A DNA stretch of 64,000 nt from Sphingomonadales bacterium (GCA_022844405.1 JALHLV010000014.1:35261-99260); one strand, 5' to 3'. Numbered from the stretch's first letter, positions 48,237 to 57,076 are shown. Notes: generated from the sequence alone by a model not told the origin. Numbers and translations: made by a program.

Positions 48237-48858
48237 CCTGCCGCTCTTCATCAAGGGACTGCTGATCGGCATCATCGTCGCGGCGCCCATGGGGCCGGTC
48301 AACGTCCTGTGCATCCACCGCACGCTGACCTGCGGCCGCATCGCCGGCCTGACCGCCGGTCTGGGCGCGGCGCTGGGCGATGCGGCCTTCGCCCTGGTCG
48401 CGGCGCTCGGCATCACGGTGGTCGCGGCGTTCGTAGAAGCGCACGAGGCGTGGTTCCGCGTTCCCGGCGCGGTCATGCTGCTGGCGCTGGGAGTCACGCT
48501 GTGGCTGTCGCATCCCCATTACGAGCAGCGCGAGGTCAACGGCCAGAGTCTGCTGCGGTCGCTGTTCGCCACCTTCCTGCTGACCGTCAGCAATCCGATC
48601 ACCATCGCCGCTTTTCTCGCCCTGTTCGTGGCGTGGGGTCTCAGTTCCGGTCTCACCGTTCCGGCCGCCGCCGAGGTGGTGCTGGGCGTGCTGGTGGGCT
48701 CCATGGCGTGGTGGGCGGCGCTGGTGTTCATCATCGGCCGGCTCCACCGCAAGATCGAGGACAAGCACATGCTGCTGCTCAACCGCATCACCGCGGTGGC
48801 GGTGGTGCTGTTCGGCATCTACGCTGTGGATTCGGTGACCTTGAAGATCTTCAGCTAG
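48229..48858 (+). CDS. LysE-family amino-acid exporter
   Basis: A 209-residue inner-membrane exporter. Start ATG 48229 lies 8 bp before the end of the dihydroorotase-like gene. Six hydrophobic segments follow the LysE/RhtB pattern; APMGPVNVLCIHRTL contains the conserved PGP-like loop (here PMGPV) near residue 20, and SNPITIAAFLALF gives the central NP motif. Substrate unknown. Co-expression with the upstream gene is likely because of the overlap. Confidence 0.85.
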   Translation: MDSLPLFIKGLLIGIIVAAPMGPVNVLCIHRTLTCGRIAGLTAGLGAALGDAAFALVAALGITVVAAFVEAHEAWFRVPGAVMLLALGVTLWLSHPHYEQREVNGQSLLRSLFATFLLTVSNPITIAAFLALFVAWGLSSGLTVPAAAEVVLGVLVGSMAWWAALVFIIGRLHRKIEDKHMLLLNRITAVAVVLFGIYAVDSVTLKIFS

Positions 48859-48869
48859 GTGGCCGCCTG

Positions 48870-49286
48870 TCAGGCCAGATCGGTCAGGGCGAAGTCGTTG
48901 CCCTTGTAGAGCAGCGGCGTCCCGACCGCCTTGGCGCAGGCGTAGGCGAAGCAATCTCCGAAGTTCAATGCGGCGGGATGGCCGACGGCCTTCCCGAACT
49001 CTGCACTCGCCTCGAGCGCCGATCGGCCAATGGCGGGAGAGATTGCGATCTCCTCTGCTGCGATACCCTCTGCGAAGGTGTTGACTGCATCGACTGCTTG
49101 TCTGAGGAGACCCGGTGAGGGCTTGCCCGGCCATGACTTCTGTCTTGCCAAGGCAAGAGAGGCCTCGAACTTCACCAGTGGCGAGATGTAGAAGGGCCCG
49201 TCGGCACTCGCCAGGCGCTTCTCCAACTCCTCAGCACCCGATTCGCGCCTCAGGACTGCGACGATCGCCGAGGCGTCGATGAACAT
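48870..49286 (-). CDS. vapC: VapC-type PIN ribonuclease toxin
   Basis: A 138-residue PIN domain: FIDASAIVAVL (Asp4), the conserved KFEASLAL Glu region, and NFGDCFAYACAKAVG plus YKGNDFALTDL with the C-terminal Asp pair, forming the metal site. The start ATG 49286 shares one base with the antitoxin stop (TGATG). VapC toxins cleave tRNA or rRNA when the antitoxin is lost. The partner is the 81-residue gene just upstream. Confidence 0.92.
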   Translation of the reverse strand: MFIDASAIVAVLRRESGAEELEKRLASADGPFYISPLVKFEASLALARQKSWPGKPSPGLLRQAVDAVNTFAEGIAAEEIAISPAIGRSALEASAEFGKAVGHPAALNFGDCFAYACAKAVGTPLLYKGNDFALTDLA

Positions 49287-49531
49287 CAGGAATCTCCCCA
49301 CATCTCATCGGTGTAGCGCTTCATGTCAAAATCCGGGTCGCCAGGGCCCATCGCGTCGGCGAGGGCCTTTGCGCGTTCGAGCCGTTCGCTCAGCGGCAAT
49401 GCCCGCCGCGCTTCCTGCAATTGTGCCCGAAGCGCCCGGCGCACAGCTTCCGTCTTTGTTTTGGTCTTTGTCAGCTTGCGGACCTCTTCCGCGAGCGCGT
49501 CGACCTCAGGATCTCGGATGAAGAGGGCCAT
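49286..49531 (-). CDS. vapB: VapB-type antitoxin
   Basis: An 81-residue protein of the PSK/Rv0623 (PF07704-like) antitoxin family. DPEVDALAEEVRKLTKTKTK followed by TEAVRRALRAQL is a ribbon-helix-helix-like N-terminus; the C-terminal tail FDMKRYTDEMWGDS wraps the toxin. The ribosome site AAGGAGAT is at 49539-49546. Overlaps vapC by one base. GATATC repeats in the promoter are probable auto-operators. Confidence 0.9.
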   Translation of the reverse strand: MALFIRDPEVDALAEEVRKLTKTKTKTEAVRRALRAQLQEARRALPLSERLERAKALADAMGPGDPDFDMKRYTDEMWGDS

Positions 49532-49534
49532 TGG

Positions 49535-49562
49535 GATATCTCCTTGTAGATATCAGGATATC
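49535..49562. promoter_or_regulatory. vapBC operator with three GATATC palindromes
   Basis: GATATC occurs at 49535-49540, 49549-49554 and 49557-49562, just upstream of the antitoxin start, in an AT-rich patch. The spacing suits cooperative VapB/VapBC binding. The site also covers the antitoxin ribosome site, so binding could affect both transcription and translation. Confidence 0.5.
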
Positions 49563-49600
49563 ACAAGATAGATATACATTCCAGATCGTGCCAGGAAACC

Positions 49601-50350
<750 letters not shown>

Positions 50351-50459
50351 GGCACAGGTTTTTAATGGGCGGATTTCGCCGAGTCACGCGGCAAGGGCGG
50401 CCCTATCACCGAATATGCCGTCCTTGCTCCCGACACGCCTACCGCTATATAGCCAGCCC

Positions 50460-51623
50460 ATGCAGACGGCACCGGCGCATGGGGCGGCCCCCGCGATCGA
50501 CCTGGGACTGGGCAAGGCGCCCGGCGCGGCGCGCGTCGTCGTCGCCATGTCGGGCGGCGTCGACAGCTCGGTGACCGCCGCGCTCCTCGCCGAGGCCGGC
50601 TACGACGTGGTCGGCATCACCCTGCAGCTCTACGACCATGGCGCGGCGGTGGCGCGCAAGGGCGCCTGTTGCGCCGGCGCGGACATCCACGATGCGCGTC
50701 GCGTCGCCGAAGCCCTGGGCATCCCGCATTACGTGCTGGACTACGAAAGCCGCTTCCGCCAGTCGGTGATGGACGACTTCGCCGACTCCTATCTGCGCGG
50801 CGAGACGCCGATCCCCTGCGTGCGGTGCAACCAGACCGTCAAGTTCCGCGACCTGCTGGAGACCGCCCGCGACCTGGGCGCCGACTGCCTGGCGACGGGC
50901 CACTATGTCCAGCGCATCGGCGGTGCGTCGGGCGCCGAGTTGCACCGCGCCGCCGATCCGGCCAAGGACCAGTCCTATTTCCTGTTCGCCACCACGGCCG
51001 CGCAGCTCGACTATCTGCGCTTCCCGCTGGGCGGCATGGGCAAGGACGAGACCCGCGCCCATGCCGCGCGCTTCGGCCTGGCCGTCGCCGGCAAGCCCGA
51101 CAGCCAGGACATCTGTTTCGTACCGTCGGGCGATTACGGCGCGGTGATCGAGAAGATGCGCCCCGGCGCCGGCGCGCCCGGCGACATCGTCCACCTGGAC
51201 GGCAGGGTGCTGGGCCGGCACGACGGCATCATCCACTACACCATCGGCCAGCGCCGCGGCCTTGGTATCGGCGGCGGCGCGACGGATGGCAATGCGCCGC
51301 TGTTCGTCGTCCGGATCGATCCGGAGCGGCGGCAGGTCGTCGTCGGCCCGCGCGAGGCGCTCGCGGTGACCGACGTCTATGTGAAGGACCTGAACTGGCT
51401 GGGCGGGGCGATCCCGGAACGCGGCCTCGACGTCGCCGTCAAGCTGCGTTCGACGCGGCCGCCGCTGCCCGCGGTGATCCGGGCACTGGGCGAGGGCAGG
51501 GCAATGGTCTCGCTCCTCCAGGCCGAGGAAGGCGTCTCGGCCGGCCAGGCCTGCGTCGTCTATGACGGCGGGCGCGTGCTGGGCGGTGGCTGGATCATGG
51601 GATCGGAGCGCATGAGGCTCTGA
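50460..51623 (+). CDS. mnmA: tRNA 2-thiouridylase
   Basis: A 387-residue enzyme thiolating wobble U34 in tRNA Lys/Glu/Gln. PP-loop [20 protein letters not shown], catalytic cysteines in [16 protein letters not shown] and [13 protein letters not shown]. Start ATG 50460 ([12 protein letters not shown]); the frame extends to 50349 but without conservation. The alphaproteobacterial form has an N-terminal extension of about 20 residues, seen here. Convergent with the coiled-coil protein; a hairpin lies between. Confidence 0.96.
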   Translation: MQTAPAHGAAPAIDLGLGKAPGAARVVVAMSGGVDSSVTAALLAEAGYDVVGITLQLYDHGAAVARKGACCAGADIHDARRVAEALGIPHYVLDYESRFRQSVMDDFADSYLRGETPIPCVRCNQTVKFRDLLETARDLGADCLATGHYVQRIGGASGAELHRAADPAKDQSYFLFATTAAQLDYLRFPLGGMGKDETRAHAARFGLAVAGKPDSQDICFVPSGDYGAVIEKMRPGAGAPGDIVHLDGRVLGRHDGIIHYTIGQRRGLGIGGGATDGNAPLFVVRIDPERRQVVVGPREALAVTDVYVKDLNWLGGAIPERGLDVAVKLRSTRPPLPAVIRALGEGRAMVSLLQAEEGVSAGQACVVYDGGRVLGGGWIMGSERMRL

Positions 51624-51629
51624 AAACAA

Positions 51630-51659
51630 GAACGGCGCGGACTTTCGCCCGCGCCGTTC
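51630..51659. terminator. Bidirectional hairpin between mnmA and the coiled-coil protein gene
   Basis: Perfect 11-bp stem GAACGGCGCGG / CCGCGCCGTTC with an 8-base loop. On the minus strand the sequence after the stem is CTTGTTTTC, a weak U-run. Position between convergent genes fits a shared terminator. Confidence 0.6.
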
Positions 51660-51680
51660 GAAGCCGTCCTCGCGGAGGGC

Positions 51681-52049
51681 TCAGTTCATCTTCTGCGCGT
51701 CCTTCAGGGCTTCACGATCGTTCTCGTTCTGCTCCTTGACCGCCTTGCTGACGGCCTTCTGGTGATCCTTCAGGTTCTCGCGCTGGTTCTCCTGCGCATC
51801 GTTCAGGGCGCCGGCGTCGGTGACCGGATCGAGCACCACGTCCTGCGCGTCCTGCTGGTCCTTGAGGTTTTCGTGCTGCTGTTCCTGCATGGCCTTGCCA
51901 GCCTTCACGTCGGCCTTCTGCTGGGCCTTGAGCGCCTCGCGCTGCTGTTCCTCGTAGGATTTCTCGACCGTGGTCGCGGCGTCTCCGGCATGGGCGGCGG
52001 TCGCGCCGAGCGCCAGGGACACCGCGATGAGAGCGGCTGGGATTCGCAT
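51681..52049 (-). CDS. Secreted coiled-coil protein with Gln/Lys-rich repeats
   Basis: A 122-residue exported protein. Signal peptide MRIPAALIAVSLALGATAAHA then GDAATTVE. The mature part is almost wholly helical, with about four imperfect copies of a E-x-Q-x-E-x-LK-x-x-Q-K/D-A unit (REALKAQQKADVK, HENLKDQQDAQ, RENLKDHQKAV, REALKDAQ). GAGG precedes the ATG at 52047-52049. No known family. Possibly a periplasmic filament or a spacer. Low complexity makes homology searches unreliable. Confidence 0.65.
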   Translation of the reverse strand: MRIPAALIAVSLALGATAAHAGDAATTVEKSYEEQQREALKAQQKADVKAGKAMQEQQHENLKDQQDAQDVVLDPVTDAGALNDAQENQRENLKDHQKAVSKAVKEQNENDREALKDAQKMN

Positions 52050-52118
52050 GGGAAAGACCTCACTCTGGTTTGCAACTGAACGGCAAACGCCGCCGCGCGC
52101 CGGCGGTTCCCTCATGGC

Positions 52119-52148
52119 TTGACAGAATGCGCGCCCGCGCCGTATATC
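52119..52148 (+). promoter_or_regulatory. Promoter of tRNA-Met
   Basis: TTGACA at 52119-52124, then 18 bp, then TATATC at 52143-52148, followed by a GC-rich discriminator and the tRNA 36 bp further on. This is the best-looking sigma-70 promoter in the window. Confidence 0.6.
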
Positions 52149-52184
52149 CGCGCCTCGCGGCCCCTCCGGGCCAGCGCCCTTCGG

Positions 52185-52261
52185 GGCGGAGTAGCTCAGT
52201 TGGTTAGAGCAGCGGAATCATAATCCGCGTGTCGGGGGTTCGAATCCCTCCTCCGCTACCA
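52185..52261 (+). tRNA. tRNA-Met (elongator, CAT anticodon)
   Basis: 77 nt with an encoded CCA end (52259-52261). The cloverleaf reads GGCGGAG acceptor, D-arm GCTCAGTTGGTTAGAGC, anticodon arm GCGGA-ATCATAA-TCCGC (CAT), T-arm GGGGGTTCGAATCCCTC. The elongator Met form is favoured; tRNA-Ile2 (lysidine) would look similar in anticodon but usually starts GGCCC. The 3' end is the left boundary of an accessory island. Confidence 0.93.
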
Positions 52262-52403
52262 CTTCCCCTTGTGCGGCATTCAGAGACTGGTACCGTTTGT
52301 TCCGGAGACATCGGTAACAGCTCCATGTCGCCCCACGTAACGATTGGTCGCGTGAGAGCGTCGCATGTCGATGAGGGTATTAAGTGCACTGTCACCGTAA
52401 TCC
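52256..52403 (+). repeat. 148-bp direct repeat, copy 1 (overlaps the tRNA 3' end)
   Basis: Identical to 52679-52826 apart from two base differences. It begins with CTACCA of the tRNA. The 3' end contains the RAYT core repeat. Copies are 423 bp apart. It could be a MITE-like or IS-end remnant. Confidence 0.85.
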
Positions 52404-52597
52404 GTGGCCTCGCCTATGCCTGTGGCTTCGGCGAGCCAGTCGATCTCATCCGCGCGCACAAATGGTTCAATATTGCGGCCATGCTGGGCAACGTCCGGGC
52501 TCGCGAGGAACGCGCCGAGATCGCGGAGCTGATGACCCCGCTTGAGATCGCTGAAGCGCAGCGGCTTGCCCGCGAATGGGTGCTGACATCGATGTAG
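52404..52597 (+). pseudogene. C-terminal fragment of a Sel1-repeat protein
   Basis: After the repeat the frame reads YACGFGEPVDLIRAHKWFN, then ARAEERAEIAELMTPLEIAEA and QRLAREWV, closely matching the last Sel1 repeat and C-terminal helix of Sel1-like proteins (YxxGxGVxxDxxxAHKWFNxAA). No start codon or N-terminal repeats are present; the 5' part is replaced by repeat copy 1. Confidence 0.65.
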
Positions 52598-52678
52598 TAG
52601 GCGAGCCTAGGCTTGCGACAAGGCATCCCGTCTGCTCGTGCGCTGCGCAGAGAATGTTTGATCGCAGTTCCCGCTGGT

Positions 52679-52826
52679 CTACCACTTCCCCTTGTGCGGC
52701 CTTCAGAGACTGGTACCGTTTGTTCCGGAGACATCGGTAACAGCTCCATGTCGCCCCACGTAACGATTGGTCGCGTGAGAGCGTCGCATGTCGATGAGGG
52801 TATTAAGTGCACTGTCGCCGTAATCC
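52679..52826 (+). repeat. 148-bp direct repeat, copy 2
   Basis: Matches copy 1 (52256-52403) with two mismatches (A/C near position 24 and A/G near the RAYT core). It directly precedes a different gene fragment, so the two copies flank the Sel1 fragment. Confidence 0.85.
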
Positions 52827-53038
52827 AAGCTGCAGGTTTAGCTACAAGGGCTATTCCTGGGGGTACAGTGTTGCACTATGGAAAGGCTTGGGCAAAGGGC
52901 ATCCAAGGGACCACGAGAAACGCGCGTGGCCTGGCCAGCAATAACGCCTTCGTCACTGAGGCAACCGCACAGGCGTTGGCTAAGGGAGCTGAGGGTGCTT
53001 CGGCGGCGACTAGATGTACAATTTCGGAGGCGTTCTAG
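52827..53038 (+). pseudogene. C-terminal fragment of an unknown protein
   Basis: About 70 codons read AAGLATRAIPGGTVLHYGKA, then AWAKGIQGTTRNARGLASNN and end GAEGASAATRCTISEAF. There is no start codon of its own; the N-terminal part was lost at repeat copy 2. The GKAWAKG...ARG...NNAFVTEA pattern and the immediately following membrane gene resemble a polymorphic-toxin tail with an immunity gene, but I know no such family to name. Its TAG touches the next ATG. Confidence 0.45.
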
Positions 53039-53413
53039 ATGGGTGGAGTATTTATCATTCTCGTGCTGCCGGCATTCTTCTTGTTGCTTTTGTTTGCGAA
53101 TGCACGTCAGGACCTGAATATCCTACAGGGGCATGGAAAATGGTCTTCTGGAGCCCTTCCTAAATTGGAAAAATATATGAAAGAAAATGTGAATTATAGA
53201 AGATCATATCGCCTGGCATTTAGTACAATGCCGGTGTGTATGATGGCGGCGGTAACTCATTATTTTCAATATAATATCGTTACTATCGTTCTATTAAGCT
53301 TAGGGGCAGTTATATTGGCAGTTGCTATTTGTTTTCGATTTATTGGACTTTCGGAACTGTTTAAGTTGGTTGACCAAATAAATGACACAGCTAATATCGA
53401 CCGCAGGGAGTAA
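53039..53413 (+). CDS. AT-rich membrane protein, possible immunity protein
   Basis: A 124-residue protein with three hydrophobic segments (FIILVLPAFFLLLLFANA; FSTMPVCMMAAVTHYF; IVTIVLLSLGAVILAVAI) and a basic loop (KLEKYMKENVNYRRSYR). Codons are strikingly AT-rich against the window, a sign of foreign origin. The stop of the preceding fragment is directly followed by this ATG, so it was the second gene of an operon. No homologue recognised; an immunity role is a guess from the pattern. Confidence 0.6.
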   Translation: MGGVFIILVLPAFFLLLLFANARQDLNILQGHGKWSSGALPKLEKYMKENVNYRRSYRLAFSTMPVCMMAAVTHYFQYNIVTIVLLSLGAVILAVAICFRFIGLSELFKLVDQINDTANIDRRE

Positions 53414-53454
53414 TGACTTGGATGAGGCCAGTTTCTTCCGAAAAAGTCATTGGC

Positions 53455-53478
53455 ATTACGGTGACGGTGCATCTAATT
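53455..53478 (-). repeat. RAYT-associated repeat, left inverted copy
   Basis: Reads on the minus strand as TTAGATGCACCGTCACCGTAAT, inverted with respect to 54141-54163. The two bracket the transposase pseudogene. Confidence 0.6.
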
Positions 53479-53510
53479 GACGGCCGCCGCTGATCCGGCG
53501 ATAGTAGGTG

Positions 53511-54144
53511 ATGGCCCGTCTCGCCCGCGTCGTCATTCCCGGTCTGCTGCACCGCGTTTCCCAGAGTGGCAACGGGCGGGCGCGGACGTTTTTTCACCGA
53601 CGCGGACTACACGCTCTACCGCGACCTGCCGCGTGGCCGGGGTGGAGGTCTGGAACTGGGTGCAGATGCCCAATCAAGCCCACCTGATCCTGGTGCCGGA
53701 CGACGCGGACGGGCACTGGCGCCGGTGCATGGGCGCTATGCCGGCGCGGCGCATGCGCGCGAGCGCGGACGGGCCATTTCTGGCAGGGGCTGTTCGGCGC
53801 CGTCGTCGTGGACGAGGCGCATCTGGGTGCGGCGGTGCGTTACATCGCCCTCAATCCGGTCCGCGCGCGGCTGGTCGAGCGGCCAGAGGACTGGCCGTGG
53901 ACCGGGGGTGCACGCGCACCTTTCGGGCCGCGACGACGGGATCACCACGCTGGCGCCGGTGCTCCAGCGGTTCTCGCCGTTCGCCGAATTCATCGCCGAT
54001 GCGAGCGACCCGGCGCTGACCGAGGGCCTGCGCCGGGCCGAGACCATCGGCAGGCCGCTCGGCGACGCGGCGTTCCTCGCCGGCCTCGAAGCCGCGACCA
54101 ACCGCACCCTCAAGCCCGGCAGGCGCGGGCCGAAGCCGGGTTAA
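53511..54144 (+). pseudogene. REP-associated tyrosine transposase (RAYT), multiply frameshifted
   Basis: Pieces of a Y1/IS200-like REP transposase in all three frames: MARLARVVIPGLLHRVSQSG (frame of 53511), FFTDADYTLYRDL (next), AGVEVWNWVQMPNQAHLILV (next; catalytic HxH normally NHVHL, here NQAHL), VVVDEAHLGAAVRYIALNPV and ARLVERPEDWPWTG, then VHAHLSGRDDGITTLAPVL. At least four frame changes and loss of the first HUH histidine make it inactive. Confidence 0.85.
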
Positions 54145-54163
54145 GTGCACTGTCACCGAAATT
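54141..54163 (+). repeat. RAYT-associated repeat, right copy
   Basis: TTAAGTGCACTGTCACCGAA core right at the stop codon of the transposase pseudogene. It shares its core with 37145, 52379 and 52802. Confidence 0.6.
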
Positions 54164-54191
54164 GGGGGAACGCGCCCGGCCGACGGCCTGA

Positions 54192-55364
54192 TCAGCTGAA
54201 GATTTCGAACAGGCCGGCGCCGCCCTGACCGCCGCCGATGCACATGGTCACCACACCCCACTTGGCGCCGCGGCGCCGGCCTTCCTGCAGCAGGTGGCCG
54301 GTGCAGCGGGCGCCGGTCATGCCGAAGGGGTGGCCGATGGCGATGGAGCCGCCGTTGACGTTGTATTTGGCGGGGTCGATGCCGAGCCGGTCGCGGCTGT
54401 ACAGGCACTGGCTGGCAAAGGCCTCGTTCAGCTCCCACAGGTCGATGTCGTCGACCGTGAGGCCCTGGCGCTTCAGCAGCTTGGGCACGGCGAATACCGG
54501 GCCGATGCCCATCTCATCGGGCTCGCAACCGGCGGCGGCCCAGGAGACGAAGCGGCCGAGGGGCTCCAGTCCGCGGCGCTCGGCCTCCCTGGCCTCCATG
54601 AGAACCACGGCGGCGGCGCCGTCGGACAGCTGCGAGGCGTTGCCGGCGGTGATGTATTTGCCGGGTCCCTTGACCGGCTGGAGCGCGGCAAGGCCCGCGG
54701 CGGTGGTGTCCGGACGATTGCATTCGTCACGGCTTACCACATAGTCGACCAGGCTCTCCTCCTGGGTCGCCTTGTCGACGGTCTTCATCCTGGTCGCCAT
54801 GGGCACGATCTCGTCCCTGAACAGGCCCGCCTGCTGGGCGGCGGCCATCCGGCGCTGGGATTCCAGCGAATACTCGTCCTGATACTCGCGGCTGACCTTG
54901 TAGCGCTCCGCGACGATGTCGGCAGTGTCGATCATGGCCATGAAGATGGCCGGCGCGATGTTCAGCAGCTCGGGGTCGAGCGCCTCCTTGGGCATGCCTC
55001 CGCCCGGGATCGAGAGACTTTCGACGCCGCCGGCCACCACGCAGTCGGCGTTGTCGCCGCGGATGTGGTTGGCCGCCATGGCGATGGCCTGCAGGCCCGA
55101 CGAACAGAAGCGGTTGATGCTGACGCCGCCGATGGTCTTGGGCATGCCGGCCAGCAGGGCGGCCAGACGGGCGATGTTCGGCGCCGCGTGGGCGATGTTG
55201 CCCAGGTAGCAGTCCTCGACGAAGTCTTCCTCCACGCCCGACCTGGCGACGGCGTGCCTGATCGCATGCGCGGCCATCGACATGGGCGGAGTGACGTTGA
55301 AGCCGCCCCGGCCGGCCTTGGCGAGGCCCGTTCGGGCGTAGGAGACGATGACTGCTTCGCGCAT
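54192..55364 (-). CDS. Acetyl-CoA acyltransferase (thiolase)
   Basis: A 390-residue degradative-type thiolase (FadA/PaaJ-like). Active sites: NRFCSSGLQAIAMAANHI (acyl-enzyme Cys, about residue 87), WELNEAFASQCLYSRD, NVNGGSIAIGHPFGMTGAR (His) and CIGGGQGGAGLFEI (second Cys). It likely closes beta-oxidation with the fadJ-type gene at 10.5 kb. No immediate partner. Monocistronic, beside the transposase remnant. Confidence 0.93.
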   Translation of the reverse strand: MREAVIVSYARTGLAKAGRGGFNVTPPMSMAAHAIRHAVARSGVEEDFVEDCYLGNIAHAAPNIARLAALLAGMPKTIGGVSINRFCSSGLQAIAMAANHIRGDNADCVVAGGVESLSIPGGGMPKEALDPELLNIAPAIFMAMIDTADIVAERYKVSREYQDEYSLESQRRMAAAQQAGLFRDEIVPMATRMKTVDKATQEESLVDYVVSRDECNRPDTTAAGLAALQPVKGPGKYITAGNASQLSDGAAAVVLMEAREAERRGLEPLGRFVSWAAAGCEPDEMGIGPVFAVPKLLKRQGLTVDDIDLWELNEAFASQCLYSRDRLGIDPAKYNVNGGSIAIGHPFGMTGARCTGHLLQEGRRRGAKWGVVTMCIGGGQGGAGLFEIFS

Positions 55365-55587
55365 TTACCTTGTCCTGTCTTCAGGGTTACTCTTGCCTCA
55401 CCGTTATACGGGGCGCCAGGCATCAAGCAAAGTCGCAGCCGGGCCCCCCGCGATCTTTCCGGGGGCGGTCTGAAACTCAGCGGCCGCGATATCGAACCTG
55501 CCCCGGCGGCAGGACCGAGGCTTCCATCGTCCGGGGGATTGACTGACAGGCGAGCGACTTCAACAACCCCGGGGAGTTCCCGATCTC

Positions 55588-57042
55588 ATGAACGCGATAC
55601 AGGCCGGAACAAACGAAGCGCCGAGCTGTCATGGAGGGCTGGCGAACCTCGACGAAGAATACAGCTACTGGATCGACCACATCGAGGGGCGCATACCCGG
55701 CGATCTTATCGGAACGTTCTTCCGCAACGGCCCGGGACGGCAGCGTATCGGCGGCGTGAAGTACGGACACTGGTTCGATGGCGACGGAATGATCTGCCAG
55801 TTCAGCTTCCTCGGCGACCGGGTTCATTTCGCCAACTCGTATGTCAAGACACCGAAATATGTCGAGGAGACCGCCGCCCAGAAGATCCTGTACCGCGGCT
55901 TCGGCACCCAGCTTCCGGGGGGCATGTGGGCCAACTTCCTGAAAATGCCGGCCAATCCCGCCAACACCAGCAGCGTCTATCATGGCGGCAAACTGCTCGC
56001 GCTCAACGAGGGCGGGCGCCCCTGGCAGCTCGAGCCGGGGTCGCTGGAGACGATCGGCGAGTGCGACTACGACGGCATGCTCGGCAGGGGCAATGTCTTC
56101 AGCGCCCATGGCAAGGTGCACCCGGCAACGGGCGACTACATCAACTTTGGCGCCGGTATTGCCGGTTTCGGCCTGCACGGGCCGAAGGCATGCCTCAACC
56201 TCTACCGGATCGCCCCCAGCGGCAGGCTGACGGCAAAAGCACAGGTGCCGCTGGACAGGTTCCCGTTCTGTCACGATTTCGCGCTGACCGACCGCCATGC
56301 GGTGTTTTTCATCAACTCGATCGTGTTTGGCGGCATGACGAGTGTGATCATGGGCAGGAACAGCATTTCCGATGTCGTGACGTTCGATGCGGCGATGCCA
56401 ATGCGGATTGTCGTCGTCGACCTGGATACTTTCGCCGTCGCGCGGACGTTCGAAACCGACCCTGGAGCGCTTATCCATTTCGGCAACGCTTTCGGGCAGG
56501 GTGACGAGATCGTCATCGACGGCATGTACAGCGACAACTTCGAGGCCAACGCGACCCTTACCGACGTGTTCAACCCCAATGGCCGATTCGGTGGCGGTGT
56601 CTATAACCGTTACACTCTCGACATGGCGACCGGCGCGATGCGGACGGAGCGCGTCAGCGAGAACCAGTCGGAGTTCCCCACCTTCAATCCAGCCTTGACC
56701 GGGCAGCGGCATGACGCGTGTTACACCGCGTGCAGCATCGACAACGGCGCCAACAGTTTCTTCAACGCCTTCCAGAAGGTCACTTTCGATGGCGCGACCA
56801 CCCTGGTCACGCTGCCGCAGGGGCACTACGGGTCGGAGCCGCTGTTCGCGGCCGCGAGCGGTGCGCGCAGGGACGATGACGGGTATCTTCTGGAGGTCGT
56901 CTACAATGCGTTCGACCATGTCAGCGAGCTGCAGGTCTACCGCGCCGACGACGTCACGGAGCTCGTGTGCCGGTTACACCTGAAGCACCACCTGCCGCAC
57001 CAGTTCCATGGCCATTTCACGCCGCACGTGTTCGTTCAGTGA
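55588..57042 (+). CDS. Carotenoid oxygenase family protein
   Basis: A 484-residue non-haem iron dioxygenase (lignostilbene / apocarotenoid cleavage). The iron ligands expected in this fold are present: His in SAHGKVHPATGD (about residue 172), His in FCHDFALTDRH (about 228), the FHGHFTPHVF tail, and the helical His in GVYNRYT... region; HWFDGDGMICQF forms the family opening. Length fits (480-500). Substrate could be a carotenoid or a phenylpropenoid; nothing nearby decides. The start ATG 55588 has GGGGAG upstream. Confidence 0.9.
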   Translation: MNAIQAGTNEAPSCHGGLANLDEEYSYWIDHIEGRIPGDLIGTFFRNGPGRQRIGGVKYGHWFDGDGMICQFSFLGDRVHFANSYVKTPKYVEETAAQKILYRGFGTQLPGGMWANFLKMPANPANTSSVYHGGKLLALNEGGRPWQLEPGSLETIGECDYDGMLGRGNVFSAHGKVHPATGDYINFGAGIAGFGLHGPKACLNLYRIAPSGRLTAKAQVPLDRFPFCHDFALTDRHAVFFINSIVFGGMTSVIMGRNSISDVVTFDAAMPMRIVVVDLDTFAVARTFETDPGALIHFGNAFGQGDEIVIDGMYSDNFEANATLTDVFNPNGRFGGGVYNRYTLDMATGAMRTERVSENQSEFPTFNPALTGQRHDACYTACSIDNGANSFFNAFQKVTFDGATTLVTLPQGHYGSEPLFAAASGARRDDDGYLLEVVYNAFDHVSELQVYRADDVTELVCRLHLKHHLPHQFHGHFTPHVFVQ

Positions 57043-57047
57043 GACCG

Positions 57048-57076
57048 AAATGCGGGGACATTGTGTCCCCGCATTT
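57048..57076. terminator. Bidirectional terminator-like hairpin
   Basis: 13-bp perfect stem AAATGCGGGGACA / TGTCCCCGCATTT with a 3-base loop between the convergent carotenoid oxygenase and phaZ genes. A GACCGAAAT start resembles other dispersed repeats here, so it might be a REP relative. Confidence 0.6.

Noticed and set aside
52185..52261. tRNA-Ile2 (lysidine CAT) identity
   Set aside because: Acceptor and D-arm resemble alphaproteobacterial elongator Met more closely; Ile2 would usually start GGCCC.
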